Assembly: GCA_027886185.1 (NCBI GenBank)
Contig: WOAB01000833.1
Span: 208,501 to 272,500 of the forward strand
Direction of reading: 5' to 3'
DNA from: Rheum nobile
Taxonomy: Eukaryota > Streptophyta > Magnoliopsida > Caryophyllales > Polygonaceae
Length of the DNA stretch: 64,000 nt
This document shows positions 11,246-21,444 of this stretch, in pieces. Under the pieces are notes generated by a model. That model had not been told where the DNA came from. It was given only the letters and a program-made list of their open reading frames with translations, and made no database searches. Positions within the stretch are counted from its first letter, which is position 1. Each line of letters starts with the position of its first letter. Made by a program: the position numbers and the translations under genes.

Positions 11246-12326
11246 TGATGTGCTCGTGCTTTCCGAATGCCAAGATTGACCCAAGTCAGCACTAGGATCC
11301 AGGACTCGTGCTCAGTGCTTTGGATTGACTCTAGCGATCACTGTGGAACCCTTGGCGCGAAGCCTTGTTGAATTGCACGGATGATCGTTAGCAGCGCCGG
11401 GGTGAACAGTAACTTGTGAGGTTTACTGACACGGTCGATGTCCGAGACGAAGGCGAGGACAACGACGTTGGTGAAGGCGAGGGCGACAGCGAGGGCGTCG
11501 GCGCTAGCGATGGCGAGTGGCGAAGGCGGAAGCGATGCGATGGTGACTGTCATACCGTCGGCTGCGGAAGACTCGAAGGATTCGAGTATGTGGCGTAGTG
11601 TCGCTTGCGGAGGACTCGGAGGATTCGAGTAGGTGGCGTAGCGTCGCCGGCGGAAGATAGGGTTTTGATTAGTGTTTGACGTCAAAACTCGAAGAAGGGA
11701 GGAATTGCCTCAACCGAATAATTCAAGTCTAAATTCAACGTAAAGAGTCTAAGTAACAAATAAGCAAAGTATAAATAGGGCAGAACTCGGATGGGCCGAG
11801 TTATGCCTTGGGCTAGCCCAACTAACATAGTTAAGCACACGCCCAAAATGGAAAGTACTAAAAAATAGGCTTACTAAAAATAGAAACTTATAAAAGAGGA
11901 AATGTCTCATACAATCATCCAGAAACCATCTAAATAAGCTCTAAGTCAAACGGGCCTTGCTTTGGGCGAGTGGGCCGACCTGGGCCTTCATTTGAAGGGC
12001 TAGCAGCGTGCTGTTCGGCGCCAGGGAGGCTCGCTCGAGCAAAATGGGGCACACTTGGACCTTGATCTTCTGGATGTGAATGCCAATGAATGGTTGAGCC
12101 AGAATAGTCGTTGCTTTCTTGAGCCTCCGTTGTGCCTGTGATGGTTCATAGAAGATAAACGGCGGGCTCGGCGTCGTGGCTGCTGTGGCCGGCAATGGCG
12201 CGCGCGATGAAAGATTGGCTTGCCTCCTGGATAGCCTTGGCTTGTGCGCGCGTCATGGGACCATGGCTTGGCAAAGTGAATGCTTCTTCTTCTTGTGTGG
12301 CATTGAAGGAAGGCGAGGGCACATCA
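11246..12326 (-). repeat. 3' LTR of element A
   Basis: This 1081-bp LTR is nearly identical to 18740-19826. The two differ by scattered substitutions and a 6-bp difference in a GCGATA/GCGATG repeat near 11505 and 19000. The minus-strand TATA-type sequence is not clear. The first 180 bp (12326-12146) encode the pol C-terminus. Confidence 0.95.
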
Positions 12327-15300
12327 CCCTCCCCCCCTTGCGAGGGAAGCGTCCCAGCTTCCACAATATCTTCAAACTGCGGTGCATAGTATGGCGTGAG
12401 GTCAGCCACATTGAAGGTGGAATGCACGCTGAAATGACTTGGCAACTCAATTTCATAGGCGTTGTCGCCGATTGCCCTCAATACCCGGAAGGGGCCATCT
12501 CCTCTTGGCGAGAGCTTGGATTTCCTTAGGCCCGGAAACCTGTCCTTCCTCAAATGGACCCAGACCATGTCCCCTGGTGCAAACACAAGCCTGCGCCGGC
12601 TAGAATCGCGGAGCGCCTTGTATTGGTCCGTTCGGTGCTGTAGTTGGGCACGCGTCCGGCGGTGGAGCTCTCGGATGTGTTCGGCGTGAGCGGCGGCGCC
12701 CACATGCTCTCCATCCCTCAATGGCTTCGGCGACATGTCTAAGGGTGTCAAGGGGTTGAGACCATAGACGACTTCAAAGGGGGTGAGCCGCGTCGCCGTG
12801 TGCCTGGACCTGTTATAACAAAACTCAACAAATGGAAGTAAGTCCTCCCAACGCCTGGGATTGGCCTTGAGCATTGTCCTAAGGAGGGCACCTAAGGTCC
12901 TATTGGTTACCTCGGTTTGGCCATCGGTTTGCGGATGGTAGCTAGTGGAGAATAAGAGCTTGGTACCTAGCTTTCCCCAAAGAGATCTCCAAAAATTTCC
13001 AATAAACTTGGAGTCACGGTCACTCACTATCGTCCTAGGGATGCCATGTAGCCTAACCACATTCTCAAAAAACAACTTGGCTATGTCACTAGCACTATGT
13101 GTGGTTCGGCAAGGGACAAAATGGGCCATCTTGGAAAAGTGATCCACAATCACAAAAATAGAATCACGGCCCTTCCTAGATTTGGGTAAACCGGTGATAA
13201 AGTCCATGGATAAATCCTCCCAAGGGACGTGGGGTATAGGCAAGGGTGTGTACAATCCACTAGGGGTAGACTTGGCTTTTCCTCTTTGGCAACTAACACA
13301 ACTCCTACAATACCTCAAAACTTGATTCGCCATCTTGGGCCAAAAGAAGTGTTCTCTCAAAGCCGCAAGGGTCTTAACAAGCCCAAAATGCCCTCGGCCA
13401 TCATGGGCCTCCTGAATCAAAAGGTGCCTAATGGGAGAGCTAGGGATGCACAAGCGACCTTGCTTATAAAGGAACCCTTCATCAATAAAATAGCCCTCAT
13501 GCTCACGGCTTTCTAAACATCTCTCGAAGATAGGTTTAAAAAATGCATCAATCAAATACAAATCTTTAATTAAAGCAAATCCTAAAACCTTAGTTTGTAG
13601 ATGAGTTAGAAGCACATACCTCCTAGACAAGGCGTCGGCCACAACATTTTCCTTCCCTTTTTTGTGGATAACAACGTAGGGGAAGGTCTCTAGAAACTCA
13701 AGCCAACGAGCATGCCTACGGTTGAGGGTGGTATGATTCTTCAAGAAGCTCAAAGCCACATGATCCGAGTGGATAATGAACTCCCGGGGCCACAAATAGT
13801 GCTGCCATGTCTTGAGCACACGGATCAAAGCGAAGAGCTCCTTGTCGTAGGTCAAATAGTTGAGAGTGGCGCCGGCCAACTTCTCACTGAAATATGCTAT
13901 AGGGCGGCCTTCTTGATGGAGCACCCCGCCAATACCAATATCTGAAGCATCACACTCGACCTCAAAAGGCTTGTTCAAGTCCGGCAATTGAAGCAACGGC
14001 GCATGTGTCAAGGCGTGCTTCAAGGCCTTGAAGGCCTCCTCATGTCTTGGCTTCCAATCCACCACGGCGCCCTTCTTGGTGAGCTTGTGAAGAGGCGCGG
14101 CAATGGAGCTAAAGTTCTTCATAAAACGCCGATAGAAACCAGCGAGGCCGAGGAAGGAGCAGACCATAGTCGGCGTCGTGGGCACGGGCCAGTCTTGGAT
14201 GGCCTTGATCTTGGCCTCATCCACGTGCAAGCCGTCGCTGGACACCACAAAGCCGAGGAAGTCCGTCTTGTCCTCGCAAAAGGAGCACTTGGCTAGGTTG
14301 GCGTAAAGCTTCTCTCGGCGCAGCCTCTCGAACACTTGGCGCAAGTGGCCAACATGATCCTGCATAGAATGAGAAAACACCAAAATGTCATCAAAATAAA
14401 CTACTACAAACCTGCCAAGGAAGTCACGGAAGACGTGGTTCATGAGCCGCATGAAGGTGCTCAGAGCATTGGTGAGGCCAAAGGGCATGACGAGCCACTC
14501 ATACAGCCCATACATTGTCTTGAAGGCCGTCTTCCACTCATCACCGTCCTTCATCCTTATTTGATGGTAGCCACTCCGAAGATCTATCTTGGAAAAGATG
14601 GTGGCGCCATGAAACTCATCCAGCATATCATCCAGGCACGGGATTGGGTGTCTATATTTCACCGTGATTTGATTAATGGCACGGCAATCCACGCACATAT
14701 GCCAGGACCCATCTTTCTTAGGCACCAAAATGACTGGCACGGCACAGGGGCTGAGGCTCTCTCGGACATAGCCTCGGTCAAGCAAATCTTGCACCTGCCT
14801 TTGCAACTCCTTGGTCTCCTCAAAGCCTGCCTTGTAAGCAGCTCTATTGGGCAGGGAGGCCCCGAGGAGTAGGTCAATCTGATGCTCAATGCCGCGGACT
14901 GGGGGAAGGCCGCTAGGCAACTCATCGGGCGCAACATCGGCAAACTCAAGCAACAAGCTGGCAATGGAAGGCGGCAAGGCAACACTCTCGGCCTGGACAG
15001 TGGCACACATGGGCACAAGCAAGAAACAAGGTAACTGTCCCTTCATGGCGCCCGTCATGGCGCTGGGCCGCGCCATAAGCACTCGGTGCTCACATTTGCC
15101 TTGTAGTGAAGGCGATCTGGAGGCTCGGGAAGGCGCCGCAGGCATGGCTTTAGAGTCGGGCCCAAAATGACCTGTGCCACCAGAAAATGGGGTAGGGCCT
15201 GCAGAAAGTCCATCGGGCCGCGATTGTGCCGGTGACAGTGGCCCCGGAGCGGTGTTGCTCAGCCGAAGTTGTTGTTGAGGCAGGCCCCCTTGGGCACCAG

Positions 15301-15439
15301 CCTTTCTGGACCCTATGCCAGCTCCAGGAATAGTATGGCCGGGGTTTTCCTCCGAACGCCTTGGAGGGCCTTTTGGTTCCATGGTCTCGGCCTTTTGTGC
15401 CTCGTCAATGGCACGTTGCCTATCTCGCTCCACCTGATC
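12146..15439 (-). CDS. pol: Element A pol: RT, RNase H, integrase
   Basis: One uninterrupted frame of about 1095 codons (15433-12146). Order by residue: protease-RT linker to about 180; RT about 205-385 with VPVILVPKKDG, SKIDLRSGYHQIR and catalytic YFDDILVFS at 346-354; RNase H about 470-600 with VECDASDIGIGGVL, YDKELFAL and IIHSDHVAL; integrase with the zinc-binding H-H-C-C (HDGRGHFG, CRSCVSCQRGK); a DDE core with MDFITGLPKSRKGRDS, VSDRDSKF and DGQTEV; a C-terminal GPF-type domain (SKLSPRGDGPFRVL). The tail carries GPMTRAQAKAIQEASQSF within the LTR. The apparent first residues are preceded by an in-frame TAG (15442-15440), so this is most simply the 3' part of a gag-pol frame. The catalytic residues expected for RT, RNase H and integrase are all in place. 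Confidence 0.93.
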   Translation of the reverse strand, partial: DQVERDRQRAIDEAQKAETMEPKGPPRRSEENPGHTIPGAGIGSRKAGAQGGLPQQQLRLSNTAPGPLSPAQSRPDGLSAGPTPFSGGTGHFGPDSKAMPAAPSRASRSPSLQGKCEHRVLMARPSAMTGAMKGQLPCFLLVPMCATVQAESVALPPSIASLLLEFADVAPDELPSGLPPVRGIEHQIDLLLGASLPNRAAYKAGFEETKELQRQVQDLLDRGYVRESLSPCAVPVILVPKKDGSWHMCVDCRAINQITVKYRHPIPCLDDMLDEFHGATIFSKIDLRSGYHQIRMKDGDEWKTAFKTMYGLYEWLVMPFGLTNALSTFMRLMNHVFRDFLGRFVVVYFDDILVFSHSMQDHVGHLRQVFERLRREKLYANLAKCSFCEDKTDFLGFVVSSDGLHVDEAKIKAIQDWPVPTTPTMVCSFLGLAGFYRRFMKNFSSIAAPLHKLTKKGAVVDWKPRHEEAFKALKHALTHAPLLQLPDLNKPFEVECDASDIGIGGVLHQEGRPIAYFSEKLAGATLNYLTYDKELFALIRVLKTWQHYLWPREFIIHSDHVALSFLKNHTTLNRRHARWLEFLETFPYVVIHKKGKENVVADALSRRYVLLTHLQTKVLGFALIKDLYLIDAFFKPIFERCLESREHEGYFIDEGFLYKQGRLCIPSSPIRHLLIQEAHDGRGHFGLVKTLAALREHFFWPKMANQVLRYCRSCVSCQRGKAKSTPSGLYTPLPIPHVPWEDLSMDFITGLPKSRKGRDSIFVIVDHFSKMAHFVPCRTTHSASDIAKLFFENVVRLHGIPRTIVSDRDSKFIGNFWRSLWGKLGTKLLFSTSYHPQTDGQTEVTNRTLGALLRTMLKANPRRWEDLLPFVEFCYNRSRHTATRLTPFEVVYGLNPLTPLDMSPKPLRDGEHVGAAAHAEHIRELHRRTRAQLQHRTDQYKALRDSSRRRLVFAPGDMVWVHLRKDRFPGLRKSKLSPRGDGPFRVLRAIGDNAYEIELPSHFSVHSTFNVADLTPYYAPQFEDIVEAGTLPSQGGEGDVPSPSFNATQEEEAFTLPSHGPMTRAQAKAIQEASQSFIARAIAGHSSHDAEPAVYLL
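12327..12341 (-). other. Polypurine tract of element A
   Basis: The minus strand reads GCAAGGGGGGGAGGG immediately before the 3' LTR start TGATGTGCCC. This is the expected second-strand primer and fixes the LTR edge at 12326. It lies inside the pol coding frame. Confidence 0.9.
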
Positions 15440-16882
15440 CTACAAAATCTCATGGGGCGATATGGGTAAGAGGGTGACGCGCTTCCCATGGTAAGTAAAC
15501 ACATATGTGTTTAAATAGCCATCGTGGAGCACGGGCCGGTCGAATTGCCATGGACGCCCAAGCAACAAGTGTGTGGCGTCCATTGCAACCACGTCACAAA
15601 GTATAGAATCATGGTATTGCCCAATAGAAAATGAAATCATACACTGGCGAGACACCATGTTACCTGGAGAGGAGGAAATCCACTGGAGACCATACGGCTG
15701 AGGGTGGGGAGTGGTCGCCAAATTGAAGTGCTGGACCACTTTGGAGTTGATGATGTTGCAACAACTTCCACCGTCCACAATAACACTCAAGGTTGCCGTT
15801 TTCATCACGGCCCTGGTGTGGAAAAGATTTTCCCTTTGATCGGCGAGGGAAGTGTCTTTCACCGTGAGGACGCGCCTAGTGACAAGGCTGAGGGGTGTGC
15901 CCGCGGACATGTCAGCGGCATGGCAGTCATAGGACTCTTCCTCGGCATCCGCAGCAGTGTGTCCAATAGCTTGGGCCTCATCGAAGTCATCCTCGAATGA
16001 CTCATAGCCATCGCCTGTGGCCGAGAAGAGAACGCGCTTGGCGTTTGGGCAATTTCGTTGGACATGCCCTCGGCCACCACAGCGATAGCACTCCGTGTTG
16101 CGCGCATGATCGGTGGTGGGCGCGCCTTCTGCCGCGGCCTTGGGCCCTCGCGTTGCCGATTGTGTCGGCGCTTGGCAAGCGGGCTTGCTTTGGCTCGAGC
16201 CGGAGATACCTGCAGGCTTGTCACGCATATTAGAAGAAACCAAACCACTAGAAGAGGAATCATACCTGCGTGGGGTATAGGAGCCATAGGGGGCTTGGCG
16301 GCGGCGAGCCTGCTGCTCGTGGATCCTCATGGACGTGTGCATCAAAGTGTTGAGGTCCTTGATTGGCAAGACCTCGAGTTGATCCCGGATGTTGATGTTG
16401 AGGCCGCTCAAAAATTTTGTTCGCATGCTGGAGGGGGCGACACTTATCCCGGCTTTGTAGTACATATCCTCCAACTTTGAGAAGAACTCTAATGGCATGA
16501 GGGACCCTTGGCGAGCCATGGCGATCTCTAGCCGCATCTTGTTCTTGTAGTCGGTAGGCACGTACTTTTGTGTCATGATGTGCCTCAACTGGTGCCATTC
16601 AGTAATGGGCATCAAACGGCGCCTCAAGCGATCATCAACCACGCGGTGCCACCACACACGCACGGCGTCACGAAATTGAAGGGTGGCCGCATACACATAA
16701 TCATGCGGCGGCACCTGTGTGTACTGGAGAGCGTACTCCATTGTCTGCCACCACTCAAGAAACAAGACAGGGTCATATAAACCATGAAAAGTTTCGAGCT
16801 TTACCTTTATATCGGCGTGGTTGAGCCGAGTGGCGGCGGCTCCTGGCTGTAAGGGTGCTAACTGAGGCGGAGGAAGGTCCAC
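15440..16882 (-). CDS. Element A gag (capsid, zinc knuckle) and protease
   Basis: The open frame 16882-15440 encodes the retrotransposon gag domain (VKLETFHGLYDPVLFLEWW, VRVWWHRVVDDRLRRR, TQKYVPTDYKNKMRL), a basic/Ser-rich linker, the CCHC knuckle CYRCGGRGHVQRNC, an acidic DDFDEAQ region, and an aspartic protease with VIVDGGSCCNIIN and LLLGRPWQFD. It ends at HEIL followed by TAG at 15442-15440. In element C the corresponding codon is Gln (EILQDHVER), so the stop is best explained as CAG to TAG. Without it gag-pol would be one frame, as in element C. Start choice is nominal because gag begins further upstream at 17969. Confidence 0.9.
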   Translation of the reverse strand: MDLPPPQLAPLQPGAAATRLNHADIKVKLETFHGLYDPVLFLEWWQTMEYALQYTQVPPHDYVYAATLQFRDAVRVWWHRVVDDRLRRRLMPITEWHQLRHIMTQKYVPTDYKNKMRLEIAMARQGSLMPLEFFSKLEDMYYKAGISVAPSSMRTKFLSGLNINIRDQLEVLPIKDLNTLMHTSMRIHEQQARRRQAPYGSYTPRRYDSSSSGLVSSNMRDKPAGISGSSQSKPACQAPTQSATRGPKAAAEGAPTTDHARNTECYRCGGRGHVQRNCPNAKRVLFSATGDGYESFEDDFDEAQAIGHTAADAEEESYDCHAADMSAGTPLSLVTRRVLTVKDTSLADQRENLFHTRAVMKTATLSVIVDGGSCCNIINSKVVQHFNLATTPHPQPYGLQWISSSPGNMVSRQCMISFSIGQYHDSILCDVVAMDATHLLLGRPWQFDRPVLHDGYLNTYVFTYHGKRVTLLPISPHEIL

Positions 16883-17969
16883 GTATGCCGGAGGCTACAG
16901 AGGAGGTTGTCGTCCCTGAGCATAGTGGTCACGCCTTGGGACATGGCCGCGGCCCTGCCGTGGGCCTTGGTAGCCGGCGTTGTTGTACTCCTCATTGGCG
17001 CGATCAAGGCGTGGGCCAGGAAACTGAGCCCTATTCTGGCGGCCAACTCTTTGTTGCATGTGCCTTCCATCGAGTCCTGCTACGCCGTGGGCAACATACT
17101 GCGCCGGGTGTTGCTCGTGCATGAGCAAAGGCGCCGGAATCCAGTCGGCGGGATTGTCCTGCAGTTCAATAGGGTCAGCCAAAGGGGGGTGAAAATTACC
17201 TGGATTGAGTTGATCGGCGTCTTCAAGCTCCTCATCATCGAATTCATCAAATTCGTCGTAGAGAGGAGTCACCGAGAAGTAACCTTCGGAGCCATAGTCA
17301 GGCGTGCGATCACTTTGATGGTGTAAGTGATCCTCCACGTGAAAGGAAGTGTTGTCTCATCTAGTGGCCAGGGGAGCCGAATGAGTGTCTCGCGTTGCTC
17401 GTGTGCGCCGTCGCCGTGGACTTGAGAGATGTTCGTGTCGGCCATCGTGGCCGGTCGTCGGCGCAGCCAGCGGCGCGAGGTGGCTTTGGTTACCATTGGG
17501 ATTGTACTTGTCATCAAAGACTAGAGGAGAAACGTCAAGACCTTGGGCGGTGAAATCGCCGTCTGCCTCCGTGTGGTCAAGTGTCGGGGATTGTTGTTGC
17601 GCTTGTCGCGACTCGATGACCGAGTGAATGCGGTTCAACTGAGGCTGGGCATGGGAGGTCGAAGGCATGACCCCTTTCCTTTGTCTTGGCGGGCCACGGA
17701 AGGCGCGGCGACTTGTCCGGTGACAAGGCCACCGGTGTCAACTTCAAACGTCGTGGCCGGTTGGGGAACCTCCTTAGATTGGTATTCTGCCAAGAGCCGT
17801 CGTAGCTCCAGGATATGTTGTTGCGCCGCCGGGAGATCGGCGGGTGGCTCTTCGATAGCCATGGTTGGCGGCGGTGTTTGAGAAGTAGAAGCCGTAGGCG
17901 CCACTTGCTCTGCGTGCGCATCGACACCGTGAGTCCAGTGTAGCTACCGATTTGGATGTGTCCTGACAT
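16883..17969 (-). pseudogene. Element A gag, N-terminal region, frame-broken
   Basis: The first ATG (17969) gives MSGHIQIGSYTG, matching MSGHIVIGSMTA at the gag start of element B (20620). The reading then continues in a second frame (PPADLPAAQQHILELRRLLA, coiled-coil-like), a third (VIESRQAQQ, DDKYNPNG) and a fourth (TPDYGSEG, LYDEFDEFDDEELED). Each piece has a counterpart in B's uninterrupted frame at 19827-20665, so three or so frameshifts have accumulated here. This is the main damage in element A. Confidence 0.8.
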
Positions 17970-18725
17970 CATAAACACAAACACAAAAACAAAACACAAG
18001 AAACAAAGGAAACGAAGTGCTCACAATCAAAAGTTCGTTAGGGTTTTTGGTTGGTTGCCGAGAGGACGGCTAGGTTAACTTGGTGATTCACGTAAGAAAT
18101 TCAAGAAAATGAAACCTAGAAATCCGAACAAACAAACAACCAATTAGCAACCACGTACCAAGTTTGTGAAGCGGGGAGGTTTAGAGATGAGCCTAGGCCG
18201 TGAGGAAAAGCTAACCCTTTTTTTTTTTTTTGAATTCGGCTTTGTTTTTTTTTTTTTTTTTGAATTAAATGCGAGATCTTAGATGGAGATCTCGGATAAG
18301 ATAGTAGAAGATTTGTGGAGAAAGAAAAATAAGGGAAGCAAATAAAATAAAAATAACGGCCTAAGTAACTAATTAGAGAGAGAGAGACGTGAGATTTGGA
18401 GAGAGAGAGATCCCGGATTTGGAGAGAGAAAATCCTTGAGATTTGATTCTTGATTTAGGTAACTAATTAGGTGCGTGTGAATCCAAATTTTAAGGAAACA
18501 ATTCCGAAAATCACTCTAGCAAATCACCAAAATCACGTAGGGTTAAATTTTAATTTTTTTTTTATAGTAACTCGACCAACCATGTGGATTGTATGAACCG
18601 AAAGCTTGAAGTAACAATAACAATGGCGGATAAAGGAAAAAAAAATTGTGATTTTTGCGGAAGGAAGTTGGGGGCTATTGTATGAAATAAACGAACTAGA
18701 GACAAAAGCACTTACGAGACCAAAG
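17970..18725 (-). other. Untranslated leader of element A
   Basis: No coding sequence is seen. It contains two T-runs on the plus strand (about 18218-18231 and 18246-18262) flanking GAATTCGGCT, and a purine-rich GAGAGAGAGA stretch (about 18374-18425). The same T-run/TTCGGCTT arrangement is in the leaders of B (about 20950-20985) and C (about 7738-7785), so it is a family trait. Confidence 0.7.
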
Positions 18726-18739
18726 GCTCTGATGCCAGT
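18726..18739 (-). other. Primer-binding site of element A
   Basis: The minus strand reads ACTGGCATCAGAGCC directly after the LTR end CACATCA. It differs from the canonical initiator tRNA-Met site TGGTATCAGAGCC by one base (T to C at position 4). Confidence 0.85.
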
Positions 18740-19826
18740 TGATGTGCTCGTGCTTTCCGAATGCCAAGATTGACCCAAGTCGGCACTAGGATCCAGGACT
18801 CGTGCTCAGTGCTTCGGATTAACTCTAGCGATCACTGTGGAACCCTTGGCGCGAAGCCTTGTTGAATTGCACAGATGATCGTTAGTAGCGCCGGGGTGAA
18901 CAGTAACTTGTGAGGTTTACTGACACGGTCGATGTCCGAGACAAAGGCGAGGACAACGACATTGGCGAAGGCGAGGGCGACAGCGAGGGCGTCGGCGCTA
19001 GCGATAGCGATGGCGAGTGGCGAAGGCGGAAGCGATGCGATGGTGATTGCCGTAGCATCGGCTGCGGAAGACTCGAAGGATTCGATTATGTGGCGTAGCG
19101 TCGCCTGTGGAGGACTCGGAGGATTCGAGTAGGTGGCGTAGCGTCGCCGGCGGAAGATAGGGTTTTGATTAGTGTTTGACGTCAAAACTCGAAGAAGGGA
19201 GGAATTGCCTCAACCGAATAATTCAAGTCTAAATTCAACGTAAAGAGTCTAAGTAACAAATAAGCAAAGTATAAATAGGGCAGAACTCGGATGGGCCGAG
19301 TTATGCCTTGGGCTAGCCCAACTAACATAGTTAAGCACACGCCCAAAATGGAAAGTACTAAAAAATAGGCTTACTAAAAATAGAAACTTCTAAAAGAGGA
19401 AATGTCTCATACAATCATCTAGAAACCATCTAAATAAGCTCTAAGTCAAACAGGCCTTGCTTTGGGCGAGTGGGCCGACCTGGGCCTTCATTTGAAGGGC
19501 TAGCAGCGTGCTGTTCGGCGCCAGGGAGGCTCGCTCGAGCAAAATGGGGCAAACTTGTACCTTGATCTTCTGGAGGTGAATGCCAATGAATGGTCGAGCC
19601 AGAATATTCGTTGCTTTCTTGAGCCTCCGTTGTGCCTGTGATGGTGCATAGAAGATAAACGGAGGGCTCGGCGTCGTGGCTGCTGTGGCCGGCAATGGCG
19701 CGCGCGATGAAAGATTGGCTTGCCTCCTGGATAGCCTTGGCTTGTGCGCGCGTCATGGGACCATGGCTTGGCAAAGTGAATGCTTCTTCTTCTTGTGTGG
19801 CATTGAAGGAAGGCGAGGGCACATCA
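18740..19826 (-). repeat. 5' LTR of element A
   Basis: This 1087-bp LTR pairs with 11246-12326. It is flanked on the high side by the target duplication CCGGG (19827-19831). The LTR start on the minus strand encodes the last residues of pol (GDVPSPSFNATQEEEAF, then the GPMTRAQAKAI motif), which here are fused in frame to gag of element B. Confidence 0.95.
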
Positions 19827-20620
19827 CCGGGGTTGATCATGCCTGAGTCCTCCATCTCCTCATCATCGAACTCGTCGAAGTCGTCGTGGACAGTCGGCGT
19901 GGTCGAGCCATAGCCATCGGAGCCATAACGCGGGGTGCGCACGCTTTGGTGACCAATATGGTTGTTGACGTCGAAGGGCACTGGAGTTGGGGCATGTCGA
20001 TGCGGACAGGGCTCATCGCCTGGAGCACGGCGGCTGGGCCGACACAGGAGGCCAGAGCCGCGTTCATTGTGGCGCGCTCGGCTATCGCAAGGCGTTGAGG
20101 CAGGCACGCGGCGGCGTCGATCTCCTCGGGCTGCATACTTGTCATCAAAGTCATAGGGTTCAGAATACTCACTTTGGGAGTCTATGGCTTGGTCGTAGCC
20201 GACAGGCGTGGCGCACGGCACGTAGCGCTCGCGGGGCAAGACGTGGCCTTGGCGACTCTTGATCACGGACTGAATGTGTTGGAGGCGGGGCTGGGGGTTC
20301 AAAGTCAAAGGCATCAAGCCCTTGCCTTTGTCCAAGTGAGTGTTGTTGGGGCCGGCTACGGCGGGGCAGAGCAATCCCGCGACATCCATCTCGACCAAGG
20401 GAGTCGGCACGGGGCGCTGTTGGCTCTGGAGTTGGGCAACTTGGCGGCGCAACTCTTGAATTTCTCGTTGCTCAGCCAAGAGCTCCAATATTGGGTATTC
20501 AAGAGGGGGATCAACATGTGGGACCAAGGGTGGATTCGGTGGATTGTTGACGGTGCCATTGTCGTCGCCACTTATGTTAGTCGGGGCCGTCATGCTACCT
20601 ATAACAATATGACCCGACAT
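19827..20620 (-). pseudogene. Element B gag, N-terminal part, fused in frame to LTR of A
   Basis: From ATG at 20620 (MSGHIVIGSMTAP) the frame runs through a Pro-rich region, a coiled-coil-like AEQREIQELRRQVAQLQSQQ, an Arg-rich stretch, and an acidic DDFDEFDDEEMEDS region to the insertion point at 19827. Because the insertion is in frame, the open reading frame continues through the A LTR to 19430, giving a chimeric 411-codon frame. The true continuation of B gag is at 11245 and below. The gag identity rests on parallel layout with elements A and C. Confidence 0.8.
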
Positions 20621-21429
20621 CGAAGTAAAGATGAACAAGAAGTACAAGCAACAATGATCAAGCAATCACTAATTCAAGAAATAGGCGTTCACGTAGGTAG
20701 GCAATTTGGCTAGCCGAGAGGGCGTCTTAGGCTAATCAAAAAGCAAGGCGTGAGAAGCAAAGCACAAAGACCAAATGAAACCAAGTAGTGTCTCCCTAAC
20801 ACGAATGCAATCAATAACACAATATCAAACGTAAGTTACCTTCTAGGAGCCAACCTAGACGGCGGAGAAGTTGAGAAGATGAGCTAAGGCCAAGAGGGAA
20901 AACAATTGAAGGATTGCCTTATTTTGGCTTTGCCTTCAAAAAGTCGGAGCCTTTTTTTAATTTCGACTTGGTTTTTTTTTTTAATTAATTTCAGTCCAAG
21001 AAAATCTTCGACTTTGACGAGATCTTAGAAGAAAGAGAGGAGCAAGAATATCGGCCTTATTAACTTAGAAAGAAATCACAATAATATCTTTGTGATAGGA
21101 AAGAGAAAGAAGATACTCTAGATTTGTTTCGGCTAACAACCTAAAAAATAAATCACGCAAGATATGATGAAATATTTCACGCAAGATATCAGGAAAATAA
21201 CCACCAAATCACGCAAGATCTTCGAACCAACCAATCACACGCAAGCTTGCAAGGGAAGGGAAAAAAATTCGGCCAAGTGCTTGACTTGAGAAACCGATTA
21301 GGGCATGCAACAATACGATCGCAATGTAAGGAAAAAAAATTGACAAAGTGGAGGCGAAAGCGATGGAAGTGGATGAAAAAAAATCGTGAACAATTTGAGA
21401 CTTGAAGATAGCGACTTACAAGACCACTG
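20621..21429 (-). other. Untranslated leader of element B
   Basis: The leader is AT-rich with a T-run on the plus strand near 20970 and repeated ATCACGCAAGAT motifs (about 21150-21240). No coding sequence is seen. Confidence 0.65.
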
Positions 21430-21444
21430 GGCTTTGATGCCAGT
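21430..21444 (-). other. Primer-binding site of element B
   Basis: The minus strand reads ACTGGCATCAAAGCC directly after the LTR end GACGCATCA. It has the same TGGCATCA core as elements A and C. Confidence 0.8.

Larger units (their letters stand above)
11246..19826 (-). mobile_element. Gypsy element A, near-complete, 8.58 kb
   Basis: Complete minus-strand Ty3/gypsy LTR retrotransposon with 5' LTR 18740-19826, primer site 18726-18739, gag-pol 17969-12146, polypurine tract 12327-12341 and 3' LTR 11246-12326. Both ends are TGATGTG...CACATCA. The 5-bp target duplication CCGGG is present on both sides (11241-11245 and 19827-19831), proving a simple insertion into gag of element B. Domain order is gag, CCHC knuckle, protease, RT, RNase H, integrase; no chromodomain is visible. 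The pol frame ends inside the 3' LTR, an arrangement known from the CRM clade, but clade placement needs an alignment. Defects are frame breaks in N-terminal gag and one in-frame TAG. Confidence 0.93.

Noticed and set aside
10741..11295. 184-codon plus-strand ORF opposite B gag
   Set aside because: Opposite strand of gag in GC-rich sequence; no recognisable domain and broken by the A insertion site.
13229..14872. Several plus-strand ORFs of 75-180 codons opposite pol of element A
   Set aside because: They are antisense shadows of a well supported RT/RNase H/integrase frame; composition follows the other strand's codons.
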